The notes beneath the pieces were generated by a model that worked only from the letters and a program-made list of their open reading frames with translations, searched no databases and was not told the origin of the DNA. A program made the position numbers and the translations under genes. From NCBI GenBank assembly GCA_019309485.1, contig JAFDGC010000009.1, positions 45,638-109,637 on the forward strand: 64,000 bases of DNA. The letters are read 5' to 3'. This stretch comes from Deltaproteobacteria bacterium. Lineage in GTDB: Bacteria; Desulfobacterota; Desulfobacteria; Desulfobacterales; UBA2156. Below, in pieces: positions 35,396 through 44,084 of the stretch; position 1 is the stretch's first letter; every line of letters starts with the position of its first letter.

Positions 35396-37726
35396 ATGAG
35401 CGAGACCGCCTTTGCCTTTCTATCGGAAAGACCCATCTTCGAATCCCTCCCGGAAGCCGAGGTCCGGCGCATCGCCGGTTTGGTGACGGTGAAGCGTTAT
35501 CCCCAGGGAAAAACCCTTTTTACCCAGAAGCGCTCCCGCGTGGATGCCGTGCACATCATCAAGGAAGGGGCCCTTGAAATCTATTACGACGCCGGAGAAG
35601 GGGAAAAGATTCTGACAAACGTGCTGAACCGGGGAGAGATTTTCGGCGGCATCTCGATCTTGATGAATGAAGGAAAGGCCATCCGCACCGTGAAGGCCAA
35701 GACGGACACCGAGTGTTATCGAATCCCGAAAGATGTGTTCATCGATCTTTGCCGCCGATACAGTACGTTGTATGAACACTTTGCAGACCTTTTCGGCAGG
35801 CGCATGATGGATGTCTCCTATGCCGCCGTGGTGGCCGCCAATCAGATCTTTGCATTCCTGTCCGGACTGGCGCCGTTTTCTTTTCTGCCCGAAGAAGAGC
35901 TGGAACGGGTCGCCAAACAGATATCCATCGTCCGATACCCGGCGGAAGAACGGGTTTTCATCCAGGGGACCTCCCGGGTGGAACAGTTGCACATTATTCA
36001 AAAGGGCGCCGCCGAGCGGTATTACGAAGAGGACCAACGGAAAATCCTCAGGGGGCTTCTGGGAGAAGGGGCCATTTTCGGAGGGATCTCCATCCTCATC
36101 AACGACGGCATCGCCGTGCGGTCCTTGAAAACGCTGGAAGAAACCTTTTTTTACACGCTTCCAAAAGCGGAATTCATTGACCTTTGCCAGCGATTCCCTT
36201 CCTTTTCCGAATACTTCACCGATGCCTTCGGGAAACGGATGCTGGACCAATCCTACGCCGCCGTCATCAAGAAATCCTTCCGCCCCCGGGACGAAGCCCG
36301 GTTTTTCGATCAGCCCATTTCCCTTCACCTCACCAAAGACATGGTGATCTGCGGGGAGGATGTCTCCATCCAGGAAGCGGCTGCCGTCATGAGCCGGGAA
36401 AAGTGCAGTTCCATTTTTGTAACAAACCCGGATGGAGACCTCATCGGCCTGGTGACGGACAACGATTTCCGGCGGAAAGTCATTGCTGCGGGGATGGATA
36501 TCCATGCCCCGGTCTCCCGGATCATGTCGACCCCGCTCGTGTCCATTCCCGCCCAGGCCCTGGTATTCGAAGCCCTCATGACCATGATGCAACAAAACGT
36601 AAAGCACCTGGCGGCCACCGACGAGGGGGGAAAAGTGGTGGGAGTGGTCACCAACAGTGATCTTCTGGCCGCACAGGGGCATTCCCCCCTTCTCATGATC
36701 CGGGAGATCAGCACTGCCGTGGACATGGAAGGCATCACGGAGGCCCATAAACGTTTCCCGTGGGTCATCCAGAGCCTCATCAATTCCGGAGCCAAATCCA
36801 AGATCATCAACCGCCTGGTCACCACCATTTCGGATGCGATCCTGCAGAAACTGATCCGCTTCGCCCTTGACGCCATGGGGGAACCGCCCTGTCCCTTTGT
36901 CTTTATGATCATGGGAAGCGAGGGGAGAAAAGAACAGACCCTCAAGACGGACCAGGACAACGCCATCGTGTATGCGAATGTTTCCAGGGATTCCCGAAAA
37001 ACGGTTCAGACGTATTTTGAGGCCTTCGGGGAAAAAGTATGCACTTGGCTCGACCAGGCGGGGTATGCCTTTTGTGAGGGGGGCGTCATGGCCAAGAACC
37101 CCAAGTGGTGCCAGCCCCTGTCGGTATGGAAACAGTATTTTTCAAACTGGATTCACACGGCCGAAGCCGAAGACCTCCTTCAATCCAGCATCTTTTTCGA
37201 TTTCCGGGGTGCTTTCGGTGAAATGGCGCTGGTGGAGGATTTGCGGAAGCACCTGTTTGATTCCCTTTCGGGATGGGTCGGTTTTTTCCGGCATCTCACC
37301 CAGAATGCGTTGCATTTCAAGCCGCCCCTGGGATTTTTCCGCAATTTCGTGGTGGAATCCAAGGGGGAACATCGGGATGCCTTCAATATCAAGGACGCCA
37401 TGATGCCCATCGTGGATTTCGCCCGGATCTACGCCCTCAACCACCGCATCGAAGAAACCAATACCCAGGAGCGACTGCACAGGCTCTTCCTGAAAGGCGT
37501 GTTGTCCCGGGAGGAGCGCCACGAATTGGAACAGGCCTACAGCTTTTTGATGCAGCTGCGTTTCGTGCGCCAGGTCACCGCCATTATCGAAGAAAACGAA
37601 AAACCGGACAACTACGTCGTCCCCAAGAAGCTATCCCGGATCGAACAAACCATGCTGAAAGAAATTTTTAAACGGATCGAAAAGTTCCAGGCCAAGCTCG
37701 ACTTCGATTTTACCGGGCTGACGTGA
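35396..37726 (+). CDS. Double cNMP-binding, CBS and DUF294 putative nucleotidyltransferase protein
   Basis: A 776-residue soluble protein with two tandem CRP-type cyclic-nucleotide-binding domains (about 10-125 and 150-265), a CBS pair (about 305-430), a DUF294 nucleotidyltransferase-like domain and its C-terminal partner domain. The nucleotidyltransferase signature GSEGRKEQTLKTDQDN near 507-522 keeps the GS and DxD residues. Both cNMP domains read FGGIS where CRP-like proteins have FGE, so the ribose-binding glutamate is missing while the phosphate-binding arginine region is kept. DUF294 proteins of this layout occur with DnaQ-like exonucleases near acetate transport genes in other proteobacteria. 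The ATG at 35396 follows the preceding stop by two bases; a TTG at 35390 is the alternative. Confidence 0.85.
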   Translation: MSETAFAFLSERPIFESLPEAEVRRIAGLVTVKRYPQGKTLFTQKRSRVDAVHIIKEGALEIYYDAGEGEKILTNVLNRGEIFGGISILMNEGKAIRTVKAKTDTECYRIPKDVFIDLCRRYSTLYEHFADLFGRRMMDVSYAAVVAANQIFAFLSGLAPFSFLPEEELERVAKQISIVRYPAEERVFIQGTSRVEQLHIIQKGAAERYYEEDQRKILRGLLGEGAIFGGISILINDGIAVRSLKTLEETFFYTLPKAEFIDLCQRFPSFSEYFTDAFGKRMLDQSYAAVIKKSFRPRDEARFFDQPISLHLTKDMVICGEDVSIQEAAAVMSREKCSSIFVTNPDGDLIGLVTDNDFRRKVIAAGMDIHAPVSRIMSTPLVSIPAQALVFEALMTMMQQNVKHLAATDEGGKVVGVVTNSDLLAAQGHSPLLMIREISTAVDMEGITEAHKRFPWVIQSLINSGAKSKIINRLVTTISDAILQKLIRFALDAMGEPPCPFVFMIMGSEGRKEQTLKTDQDNAIVYANVSRDSRKTVQTYFEAFGEKVCTWLDQAGYAFCEGGVMAKNPKWCQPLSVWKQYFSNWIHTAEAEDLLQSSIFFDFRGAFGEMALVEDLRKHLFDSLSGWVGFFRHLTQNALHFKPPLGFFRNFVVESKGEHRDAFNIKDAMMPIVDFARIYALNHRIEETNTQERLHRLFLKGVLSREERHELEQAYSFLMQLRFVRQVTAIIEENEKPDNYVVPKKLSRIEQTMLKEIFKRIEKFQAKLDFDFTGLT

Positions 37727-37754
37727 CGGAAAAACACCGCAAACCCTTTTTCCG

Positions 37755-37783
37755 TTGACGCCAGGGGCGGTATGGCGTAGATT
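37755..37783 (+). promoter_or_regulatory. Likely sigma-70 promoter of the SPL-family gene
   Basis: TTGACG (37755-37760) and TAGATT (37778-37783) are separated by exactly 17 bases, 43 bases upstream of the start codon. Five of six -35 bases and four of six -10 bases match consensus. Confidence 0.55.
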
Positions 37784-37825
37784 CCTTTTTCCGAAAACCG
37801 CATCCCGCAAAGGACCCCCGCCGCC

Positions 37826-38950
37826 ATGCCCCGTGACCCATCCATGCCCGTTTCCATTTCCACCCTTTATGTCCACGACTCGGTGAAATCCCTTCCATGG
37901 GTCAAAACCATCCAATCCAAGTTATCCCTTTCCCCTAGGATCATCACCGACGTTCAAGACGCCTACGCCGACCTCTTGAAGGACCCGGATCCCATTGCCA
38001 GGGGAAAGCACACCATGGTCCTGACCCGCAACAGGGGGGCGTTTGTCAAGGCCTGCCCCGGAACCCGGGCCTACAACTGCTGCGGGTACAAAATCCTTCA
38101 CGTGGGCACGTACTGCACCATGGATTGCAGCTATTGTATCCTGCAGGCGTATTTCCATCCGCCGGTGTTGACCTTCTTTGTGAATTTGGACGATATGCTG
38201 GCCGAGTTGAAGCAGGTCTTTGGATCCCCCGGGATCCACAGGATCGGAACCGGGGAGTTTACGGACAGCCTCATTTGGGATTCGTGGACCGATCTTTCCA
38301 AAATCCTGGTGTCGGCTTTTTCAAAACAATCTTCATGCGCCCTGGAGCTGAAGACCAAGACGGCGGACGTCTCCGCCCTGGAGGGTCTGGCGCATCACCG
38401 AAAGACCATCGTTGCATGGTCCCTGAACACCCCCCGCGTCATCGCGGCGGAGGAGCAGGGAAGTGCATCCCTTTCAAAACGGCTTGCCGCCGCCTGTCGA
38501 TGCCAGGGGGAAGGGTATCCTTTGGCGTTTCACTTTGACCCTCTGGTCATCTACGAAGGGTGTGAGGCGGAATACATCGGTGTATTGGATCAATTGTTTG
38601 CTTCGGTGCATCCGGAAAACATCGTATGGATCAGCCTCGGGGCCTTCCGTTTTCCCCCGGAACTCAAGCCCATTATCCAAAAGCGGCACCCGAATTCCAG
38701 GCTGATTTATGGGGAGTTCATTCGGGGGTTGGACCAAAAGATGCGCTATTTCAAGCCGTTACGTATTCAACTGTACAGGGAAATGGTCAAACGAATCCGG
38801 GAGACCGCACCGGAGACGACTGTCTATTGTTGCATGGAAGACGATGCCGTGTGGGAGCAAGCGCTGGGAAAAACACCGCGCCGGATGGGGGGGATCAAGG
38901 GGATGCTGGATGCGGCCGCCGAAAAAATGTGCGGCCTTAAAAGGGGATAA
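37826..38950 (+). CDS. Spore photoproduct lyase-family radical SAM protein
   Basis: A 374-residue radical SAM protein of the SplB superfamily. The cluster motif is C97-x3-C101-x2-C104 in TYCTMDCSYCILQAYF, the CxxxCxxC pattern for a 4Fe-4S cluster, and the surrounding blocks CCGYKILHVG and IGTGEFTDSL are typical of SPL proteins. In endospore formers SplB repairs the spore photoproduct thymine dimer. Nothing in this window suggests sporulation, and homologues in Gram-negative anaerobes have unproven roles, possibly DNA repair. AAAGGA lies about 11 bases before the ATG. The gene appears monocistronic, with its own promoter and terminator. Confidence 0.82.
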   Translation: MPRDPSMPVSISTLYVHDSVKSLPWVKTIQSKLSLSPRIITDVQDAYADLLKDPDPIARGKHTMVLTRNRGAFVKACPGTRAYNCCGYKILHVGTYCTMDCSYCILQAYFHPPVLTFFVNLDDMLAELKQVFGSPGIHRIGTGEFTDSLIWDSWTDLSKILVSAFSKQSSCALELKTKTADVSALEGLAHHRKTIVAWSLNTPRVIAAEEQGSASLSKRLAAACRCQGEGYPLAFHFDPLVIYEGCEAEYIGVLDQLFASVHPENIVWISLGAFRFPPELKPIIQKRHPNSRLIYGEFIRGLDQKMRYFKPLRIQLYREMVKRIRETAPETTVYCCMEDDAVWEQALGKTPRRMGGIKGMLDAAAEKMCGLKRG

Positions 38951-39011
38951 CGGAAAGGGGAGGAGGGACCTGAAAAAAAATCAGGAAAACGGGAAGGCAG
39001 ATGCGAGAAGG

Positions 39012-39050
39012 TCTTCCCGGAAGCGGGAAAGGCTTCCGGGAAGAATTTTT
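39012..39050 (+). terminator. Rho-independent terminator after the SPL-family gene
   Basis: TCTTCCCGGAAGC (39012-39024) pairs perfectly with GCTTCCGGGAAGA (39032-39044) around a 7-base loop and is followed by ATTTTT. It stops plus-strand transcription before the convergent EF-G gene, whose stop codon overlaps the T-tract. Confidence 0.85.
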
Positions 39051-41112
39051 ACTCGGCGTCCTTTTTGGTCTGTTCGATGATTTTCTGGGCCAGTTGGGCC
39101 GGCACTTCGTCGTAATGGGAGAATTTCATCGTGTATGTGCCTCGGCCGCCGGTCATGGAGTTGAGATCCGGGGCATAGGTCAAAAACTCCGCCATGGGGA
39201 CATGGGCCCGGATCACCTGGTTTTTTCCTTTGGAGTCCATTCCCAGAACCCTTCCCCGGCGGCTGTTCAGATTTCCCATGATATCCCCCATGTATTCGTC
39301 CGGGGCGGTGATGGTGACCTCCATGATGGGTTCCAGGAGGACCGGCTGAGCCTGTTCGGCGGCTTTCCGGAAGGCCAGTGAGCCTGCGATTTTAAAGGCC
39401 ATTTCCGAGGAATCCACGGCGTGGTAGGATCCGTCGTCCAGGGTCACCTTGAAATCGATGCAAGGAAATCCGGCCAATACGCCCCTCTGGGCGGATTCCA
39501 CGATCCCCTTTTCCACCGCGGGGATATACTGGCGGGGGATGACGCCGCCCACGATGGCATCCACGAATTCAAACCCGTCCCCCCGGGGAAGCGGTTCCAA
39601 TTGGATCCAGCAGTCGCCGAACTGGCCGTGGCCGCCCGTTTGTTTTTTGTGCCGCCCCTGAACCCGAACTTTCTTCTTGATGGTCTCCCGATACGGGATC
39701 TTGGGGAGTTCCAGGACAACCTCCACGCCGAATTTCCGCTTGAGTTTTTCCACGGTGGTCTCGATGTGCACCTGCCCCGCCCCGGACAACAGGATCTCCT
39801 TGGTTTCGGCGTTTCGGGTCAACGCCAGTCCCACGTCTTCTTCGTTGAGCCGCGCCAGCGAGCTGAACACCTTGTCCTCATCCCCCGTGGACTTGGGTTT
39901 CACCGCAAAGGAAATTAACGGGGTCGGGGGTTCCACCACGGGAAAACGGATTTTTCGGGTCTCGCTGCACAGGGTGTCTCCGGTACCCGTCTCCTTGAGT
40001 TTGGCCACGGCCACGATGGCGCCCGGGCCGGCTTCGGTGATGGGCTTTTGCTCCCGGCCCGCCAGTTGGAGCAACTGGGAATACCGTTCCTTGATGCCTT
40101 TGTTAACGTTGAAAAAGGCGCCGTCTCCGCCGATGGTGCCGGAAACCACCCGAAAAATGGAAAGCCGGCCGTAATACGGATCGGTGACGGTTTTGAAAAC
40201 GAGTCCGGAAAAAGGGGCGTTCGGATCCGGCGGCTGTTCGACGGTCTCTCCGGTTTCCGGATCGATCCCTTGCCAGGGACCCCGTTCCGCAGCCGAAGGG
40301 AAATATTCCGATATCATGTCCATCAACAGGTCAATGCCCACGTTTTTCAGGACGCTGCCGCAAAAGACCGGGATAAGACTCCTGGAAAAAAGCCCTTGCT
40401 TCAAGGCGTCTCGGATTTCGTCGCCGGAAGGGGTTTCCCCCTCCAGGTACCGTTCCAGGAGGGCATCGTCGGCTTCCGCCACGGATTCGATGAGGTTCTC
40501 CCGGGCCGTTTCCGCTTGGCCCTTCAAGGCCTCGGGGATGGGGATTTCTTTCCGCTTCCCGCCGGAATCGTATGCAAAAGCCGTCATCCGAACCAGGTCC
40601 ACCACGCCGTTGAATTCCGACTCCGATCCGATGGGCAGTTGCAAAAGAACGGGTTTCGGGGAAAAGGCTTCCGTCACGCTTTCATAGACCCGATTGAAAT
40701 CGGCGCGTTCACGGTCCAGCTTGTTGATGAAAATGGTGCACGGAAGATGAAACTCGGCGGCAAGGTCCCAGGCTAGTTCGGTCTGCACCTTTATCCCGTC
40801 TACCGCGTCGATGACCAAAAGGGCCCCGTCGGTCGCTTGAATGCAATTGCGGGTATCGGCAAAGAAATTCTGGTCCCCCGGTGTATCGACGATATTGACG
40901 ACCCGTTTGGCCCAGGTATACTGGTGAAATGCGCTGCTGATACTGCTTTGGCGTTTCAGCTCCTCGGGCTCGAAATCCATCGCCGTATTCCCGTCTTCCA
41001 CCCGCCCCAGTCGCGAAAGGACTCCGGCGGTAAAGAGCATGGTTTCCGCCAAAGTCGTTTTCCCGGATCCGCCGTGACCCACCAGCGCAATGTTTTTCAA
41101 ATGCATTGTCAT
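39049..41112 (-). CDS. Elongation factor G paralogue (EF-G-like GTPase)
   Basis: A 687-residue translational GTPase with the five-domain EF-G layout. G1 is GHGGSGKTTLAE, G3 is VDTPGDQNF, G4 is NKLDRE; domain IV begins around HKKQTGGHGQFGD and the C-terminal domain reads SRRGRVLGMDSKGKNQ. The switch I region reads DFEPEELKRQSSISSAF instead of the canonical ERERGITI, and the order of residues matches the EF-G-like/EF-G2 branch rather than the housekeeping factor. Such paralogues are reported to act in ribosome recycling or stress, or have no known role. The ATG at 41110-41112 follows AAGGA. It lies 45 bases downstream of tlyA on the same strand. Confidence 0.88.
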   Translation of the reverse strand: MTMHLKNIALVGHGGSGKTTLAETMLFTAGVLSRLGRVEDGNTAMDFEPEELKRQSSISSAFHQYTWAKRVVNIVDTPGDQNFFADTRNCIQATDGALLVIDAVDGIKVQTELAWDLAAEFHLPCTIFINKLDRERADFNRVYESVTEAFSPKPVLLQLPIGSESEFNGVVDLVRMTAFAYDSGGKRKEIPIPEALKGQAETARENLIESVAEADDALLERYLEGETPSGDEIRDALKQGLFSRSLIPVFCGSVLKNVGIDLLMDMISEYFPSAAERGPWQGIDPETGETVEQPPDPNAPFSGLVFKTVTDPYYGRLSIFRVVSGTIGGDGAFFNVNKGIKERYSQLLQLAGREQKPITEAGPGAIVAVAKLKETGTGDTLCSETRKIRFPVVEPPTPLISFAVKPKSTGDEDKVFSSLARLNEEDVGLALTRNAETKEILLSGAGQVHIETTVEKLKRKFGVEVVLELPKIPYRETIKKKVRVQGRHKKQTGGHGQFGDCWIQLEPLPRGDGFEFVDAIVGGVIPRQYIPAVEKGIVESAQRGVLAGFPCIDFKVTLDDGSYHAVDSSEMAFKIAGSLAFRKAAEQAQPVLLEPIMEVTITAPDEYMGDIMGNLNSRRGRVLGMDSKGKNQVIRAHVPMAEFLTYAPDLNSMTGGRGTYTMKFSHYDEVPAQLAQKIIEQTKKDAE

Positions 41113-41157
41113 AGTCCATCCTTCCTCAGTTCTTAGGAATTGAAAATATCGGCCTTT

Positions 41158-41931
41158 CTATCGATCCGAATGTGAAAAGTCAAGATCCATGGGCGGCACT
41201 TCAAGCCTTAAAAAAAATTCCCGGTTTCCCTTGGGACCCAAAAGGGGAGAAGGCACCGGGCGGCTGCAGGATATCCCCTGGGCGGAAAAAAAAGCGATGA
41301 GATCCTTCAAAACCGCGTCGTGTTGCTTCGGGTCCCGGACAACGCCCCCTTTTCCCACCATCCCTTTCCCCACCTCGAACTGGGGTTTCACCAGAGCCAC
41401 GATGACGGTCTTGGGGTGCGTAAACCTGCGTACGGCGGGGATGACGATTTTCAAGGAAATGAAGGATACATCCACCCCGATGAAATCCATGGATTCGGGG
41501 ACGGCGGTTTCCGGAAGATGGCGGATGTTGGCCCTTTCCAGGACCGTGACCCGGGGATCGGTGCGAAGTTTCCAGGCCAACTGGCCGTAGCCCACATCCA
41601 CGGCATAGATCCGGGCGGCCCCCCGCTGGAGCAGGCAATCGGAAAACCCCCCGGTGGAAGCCCCCACGTCCATGCAGACCCACTCGGAAACATCCAGGGC
41701 AAAGGCGTCCAGGGCGCTGGCCAGCTTCTCTCCCCCCCGGCTCACATAGGGGCTTGGGGGCCGCACCAGGCTTACCCGGGTCTTGGGCGCAAACAATGTC
41801 CCCGGTTTATCCGCCGGGCGGCCGTCCGCCAAGATACTCCCGGAAAGAATCAGCCGCCGGGCGCGCTCCCGGGTATCTGCCAGGCCTTTTTCCACCACAA
41901 GCCGGTCCAGCCTTTTTTTGGTCTTATTCAT
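41158..41931 (-). CDS. tlyA: TlyA-family rRNA 2'-O-methyltransferase/hemolysin-like protein
   Basis: TlyA methylates ribose in rRNA (16S C1409 and in some species 23S C1920 in characterised members). The 257-residue protein starts with an S4 RNA-binding domain (KKRLDRLVVEKGLADTRERA and ILADGRPADKPG) followed by an FtsJ-like fold: YVSRGGEKLASAL, VCMDVGASTGGFSDCLLQRGA as the SAM site, YAVDVGYGQLAWKL and ALVKPQFEVGKG. I start at the ATG at 41929-41931, which gives the standard short N terminus before the S4 domain; a GTG nine codons upstream lies in hairpin-rich DNA. Confidence 0.9.
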   Translation of the reverse strand: MNKTKKRLDRLVVEKGLADTRERARRLILSGSILADGRPADKPGTLFAPKTRVSLVRPPSPYVSRGGEKLASALDAFALDVSEWVCMDVGASTGGFSDCLLQRGAARIYAVDVGYGQLAWKLRTDPRVTVLERANIRHLPETAVPESMDFIGVDVSFISLKIVIPAVRRFTHPKTVIVALVKPQFEVGKGMVGKGGVVRDPKQHDAVLKDLIAFFSAQGISCSRPVPSPLLGPKGNREFFLRLEVPPMDLDFSHSDR

Positions 41932-41964
41932 TCGTTTTTGAACCGTAACAGCGCGCACACCCTG

Positions 41965-42050
41965 CAGGTTCTGCCTGACGGCAGTGCTTCTCGGGTTGGA
42001 GCGAAGCGGAAATCCCGCCTTGCGGGACTGCGGGGTTAGCGTGCGAAAAC
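41965..42050 (-). repeat. Hairpin-rich intergenic element between dxs and tlyA
   Basis: Two small perfect hairpins lie in this stretch: CTGCC-TGAC-GGCAG near 41974-41987 and TCCCGC-CTT-GCGGGA near 42014-42028. Read on the minus strand, the order of hairpin, CGCT, AGAAGC and hairpin recalls copies A and B of the repeat, but sequence identity is too low to claim relationship. It might instead be a transcription-modulating structure downstream of dxs. Confidence 0.3.
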
Positions 42051-42158
42051 CCTAGTTTTGAAATCGTAACCTATTTTTTAAAGGGAACTGAAATCCAAAT
42101 AGACCTTTTTCCGAAGCCATTTTCTTTGAAGGATCAAGAAAAATGAAGGAAGGATGTG

Positions 42159-44084
42159 TCAGCGGTCGGATGCGCCGGATAAAAGGTGTTTTACAGCGTC
42201 CACGACGGCCGGGGCATCGATGCGGTATTTGGCCCGCAAGACATCCTGGCTCCCGTGTTCCACGAACACGTCGGGGATACCGATGCGGACCACACGGCAG
42301 TGATGGAGGAGTCCCTGATCCGAAAGGAATTCCAGGACCGCGCTTCCGAACCCGCCGTGAAGGGCGTTTTCTTCAAGCGTGACGATGTGTTGGATCCGTT
42401 CCGCGAGGGAACTGATGAGGGCCGTGTCCAGGGGTTTCACGAAACGACAGTTGACTAGGGCGGGTGAAATGCCCTCACGCTTCAGGCTGGCGCAGGCCGT
42501 CAATCCCTCCTGAACCGATCGCCCCAAGGCCAGGATCAGGACATCCTCCCCTTCTTCGAGGACCTCGGCTTTCCCGATGGGCAACACCGGGTACGTTTCA
42601 TCAATGGGGACGCCGGCGGCGGTTCCCCGGGGGTAGCGGACGGCGATGGGACCATCGTGGGCGATGGCGGTGGCCAGCATACGGCCGAGTTCATTTTCAT
42701 CCTTGGGGGCCATGACGATCATGTTCGGAAGGGCTCTCAGATAGGAAAGATCGAAGAGTCCCTGGTGGGTCATCCCGTCTTCTCCGACGATTCCGCCCCG
42801 GTCCAGGGCAAAGACGACGGGCAGGGACTCGATGCAGACATCATGGAGAATCTGGTCGTAGGCACGCTGGAGGAATGTGGAATAAATGGCGACGACCGGC
42901 TTTAGGCCTTCGGTGGCCAGGCCGGCGGCAAACGTCACTCCGTGCTGTTCGGCGATGCCCACGTCGAAAAAACGTTCCGGAAACATTTCGGAAAACGCCG
43001 TCAACCCGGTTCCTTCCGGCATGGCGGCGGTGACGGCGGTGATTCTGGGGTCTTGCCGGGCCAGCGCCACCATGGCCTTCCCGAACACATGGGTATATGT
43101 GGGGACAGCACTCGGGTGATCGATGCAGTTCCCCGTTTTGATTTCGAAGCACCCCACTCCGTGGAAATAAGTGGGGTTCGATTCGGCCGGAGGATACCCC
43201 ATTCCCTTTTTTGTGGAAACATGGAGCAGGACCGGTTCATCCAGATGCTTGATGTTCCCCAGGATGTCGATGAGATGATTCAGGTTATGGCCGTCGATGG
43301 GTCCGAAATAATTGAAATTAAAGGCTTCAAAAAGCATGCCCGGGGTGATGAAGGATTTGAGGGATTCCTCCCAGCGCTTGGCGAACTGGTAGATATCCTC
43401 GCCGAAGCGGGGGACCGATTTCAAAAACTCCCCGAGGTCCTTGCGAAGTTCCAGGAGGCGTTTTTTGGAAAACGTGCGGGAAAGGAAGGAGGAAAGGGCC
43501 CCCACGTTCTTGGAGATGGACATTTCGTTGTCGTTCAGGATGACGATGAGGTCTTTCTGAAGATCTCCGGCCTGGTTCAACCCCTCATAGGCCATCCCGG
43601 CGGTCATGGAGCCGTCGCCGATGACGGCCACGATCTTGGATTTTTCCCCTTTCAGCGCTTTGGCGCAGGCGATCCCCAGCCCGGCCGAAACCGAGGTGCT
43701 GCTATGGCCGGTTGAAAAGGCGTCATGGGGGCTTTCGCTCATTTTGGTGAATCCGGAGAGTCCCCCGTGACGCCGCAGGGTGTGAAAGCGGTCCCGCCTT
43801 CCGGTGATCAGTTTGTGGGCGTAGGCCTGGTGCCCCACGTCCCAGAGGATCCTGTCCTTGGGGCTTTCAAAGACGTAATGGACGGCGATGGCGATTTCGA
43901 CGGCACCCAGGCTGGGGGCGAGATGGCCGCCGTTGTTGGAGACCACCTCCACGATGCGCTCCCGAATCTCCCGGGCAAGGTCCGGGAGATTCGCCCGGGA
44001 CAAGCCCTTGAGATCCGCCGGCGAGTCGATGCGTTCCAATAAACCCAAAGTGTTCTTCAAGCCTCCTTTTAAATGATCCTTCAC
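42159..44084 (-). CDS. dxs: 1-deoxy-D-xylulose-5-phosphate synthase
   Basis: DXS condenses pyruvate with glyceraldehyde 3-phosphate, the thiamine-diphosphate-dependent entry step of the MEP pathway. The 641-residue protein shows LWDVGHQAYAHKLITGR with an active-site histidine, the TPP-binding motif GDGSMTAGMAYEGLNQAG, DGHNLNHLIDIL and GIAEQHGVTFAAG, and the C-terminal transketolase domain. The GTG at 44082-44084 overlaps the ispA stop (GTGA), so translation is coupled. It is the last gene of the xseA-xseB-ispA-dxs cluster, a common bacterial arrangement. Confidence 0.96.
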   Translation of the reverse strand: MKDHLKGGLKNTLGLLERIDSPADLKGLSRANLPDLAREIRERIVEVVSNNGGHLAPSLGAVEIAIAVHYVFESPKDRILWDVGHQAYAHKLITGRRDRFHTLRRHGGLSGFTKMSESPHDAFSTGHSSTSVSAGLGIACAKALKGEKSKIVAVIGDGSMTAGMAYEGLNQAGDLQKDLIVILNDNEMSISKNVGALSSFLSRTFSKKRLLELRKDLGEFLKSVPRFGEDIYQFAKRWEESLKSFITPGMLFEAFNFNYFGPIDGHNLNHLIDILGNIKHLDEPVLLHVSTKKGMGYPPAESNPTYFHGVGCFEIKTGNCIDHPSAVPTYTHVFGKAMVALARQDPRITAVTAAMPEGTGLTAFSEMFPERFFDVGIAEQHGVTFAAGLATEGLKPVVAIYSTFLQRAYDQILHDVCIESLPVVFALDRGGIVGEDGMTHQGLFDLSYLRALPNMIVMAPKDENELGRMLATAIAHDGPIAVRYPRGTAAGVPIDETYPVLPIGKAEVLEEGEDVLILALGRSVQEGLTACASLKREGISPALVNCRFVKPLDTALISSLAERIQHIVTLEENALHGGFGSAVLEFLSDQGLLHHCRVVRIGIPDVFVEHGSQDVLRAKYRIDAPAVVDAVKHLLSGASDR

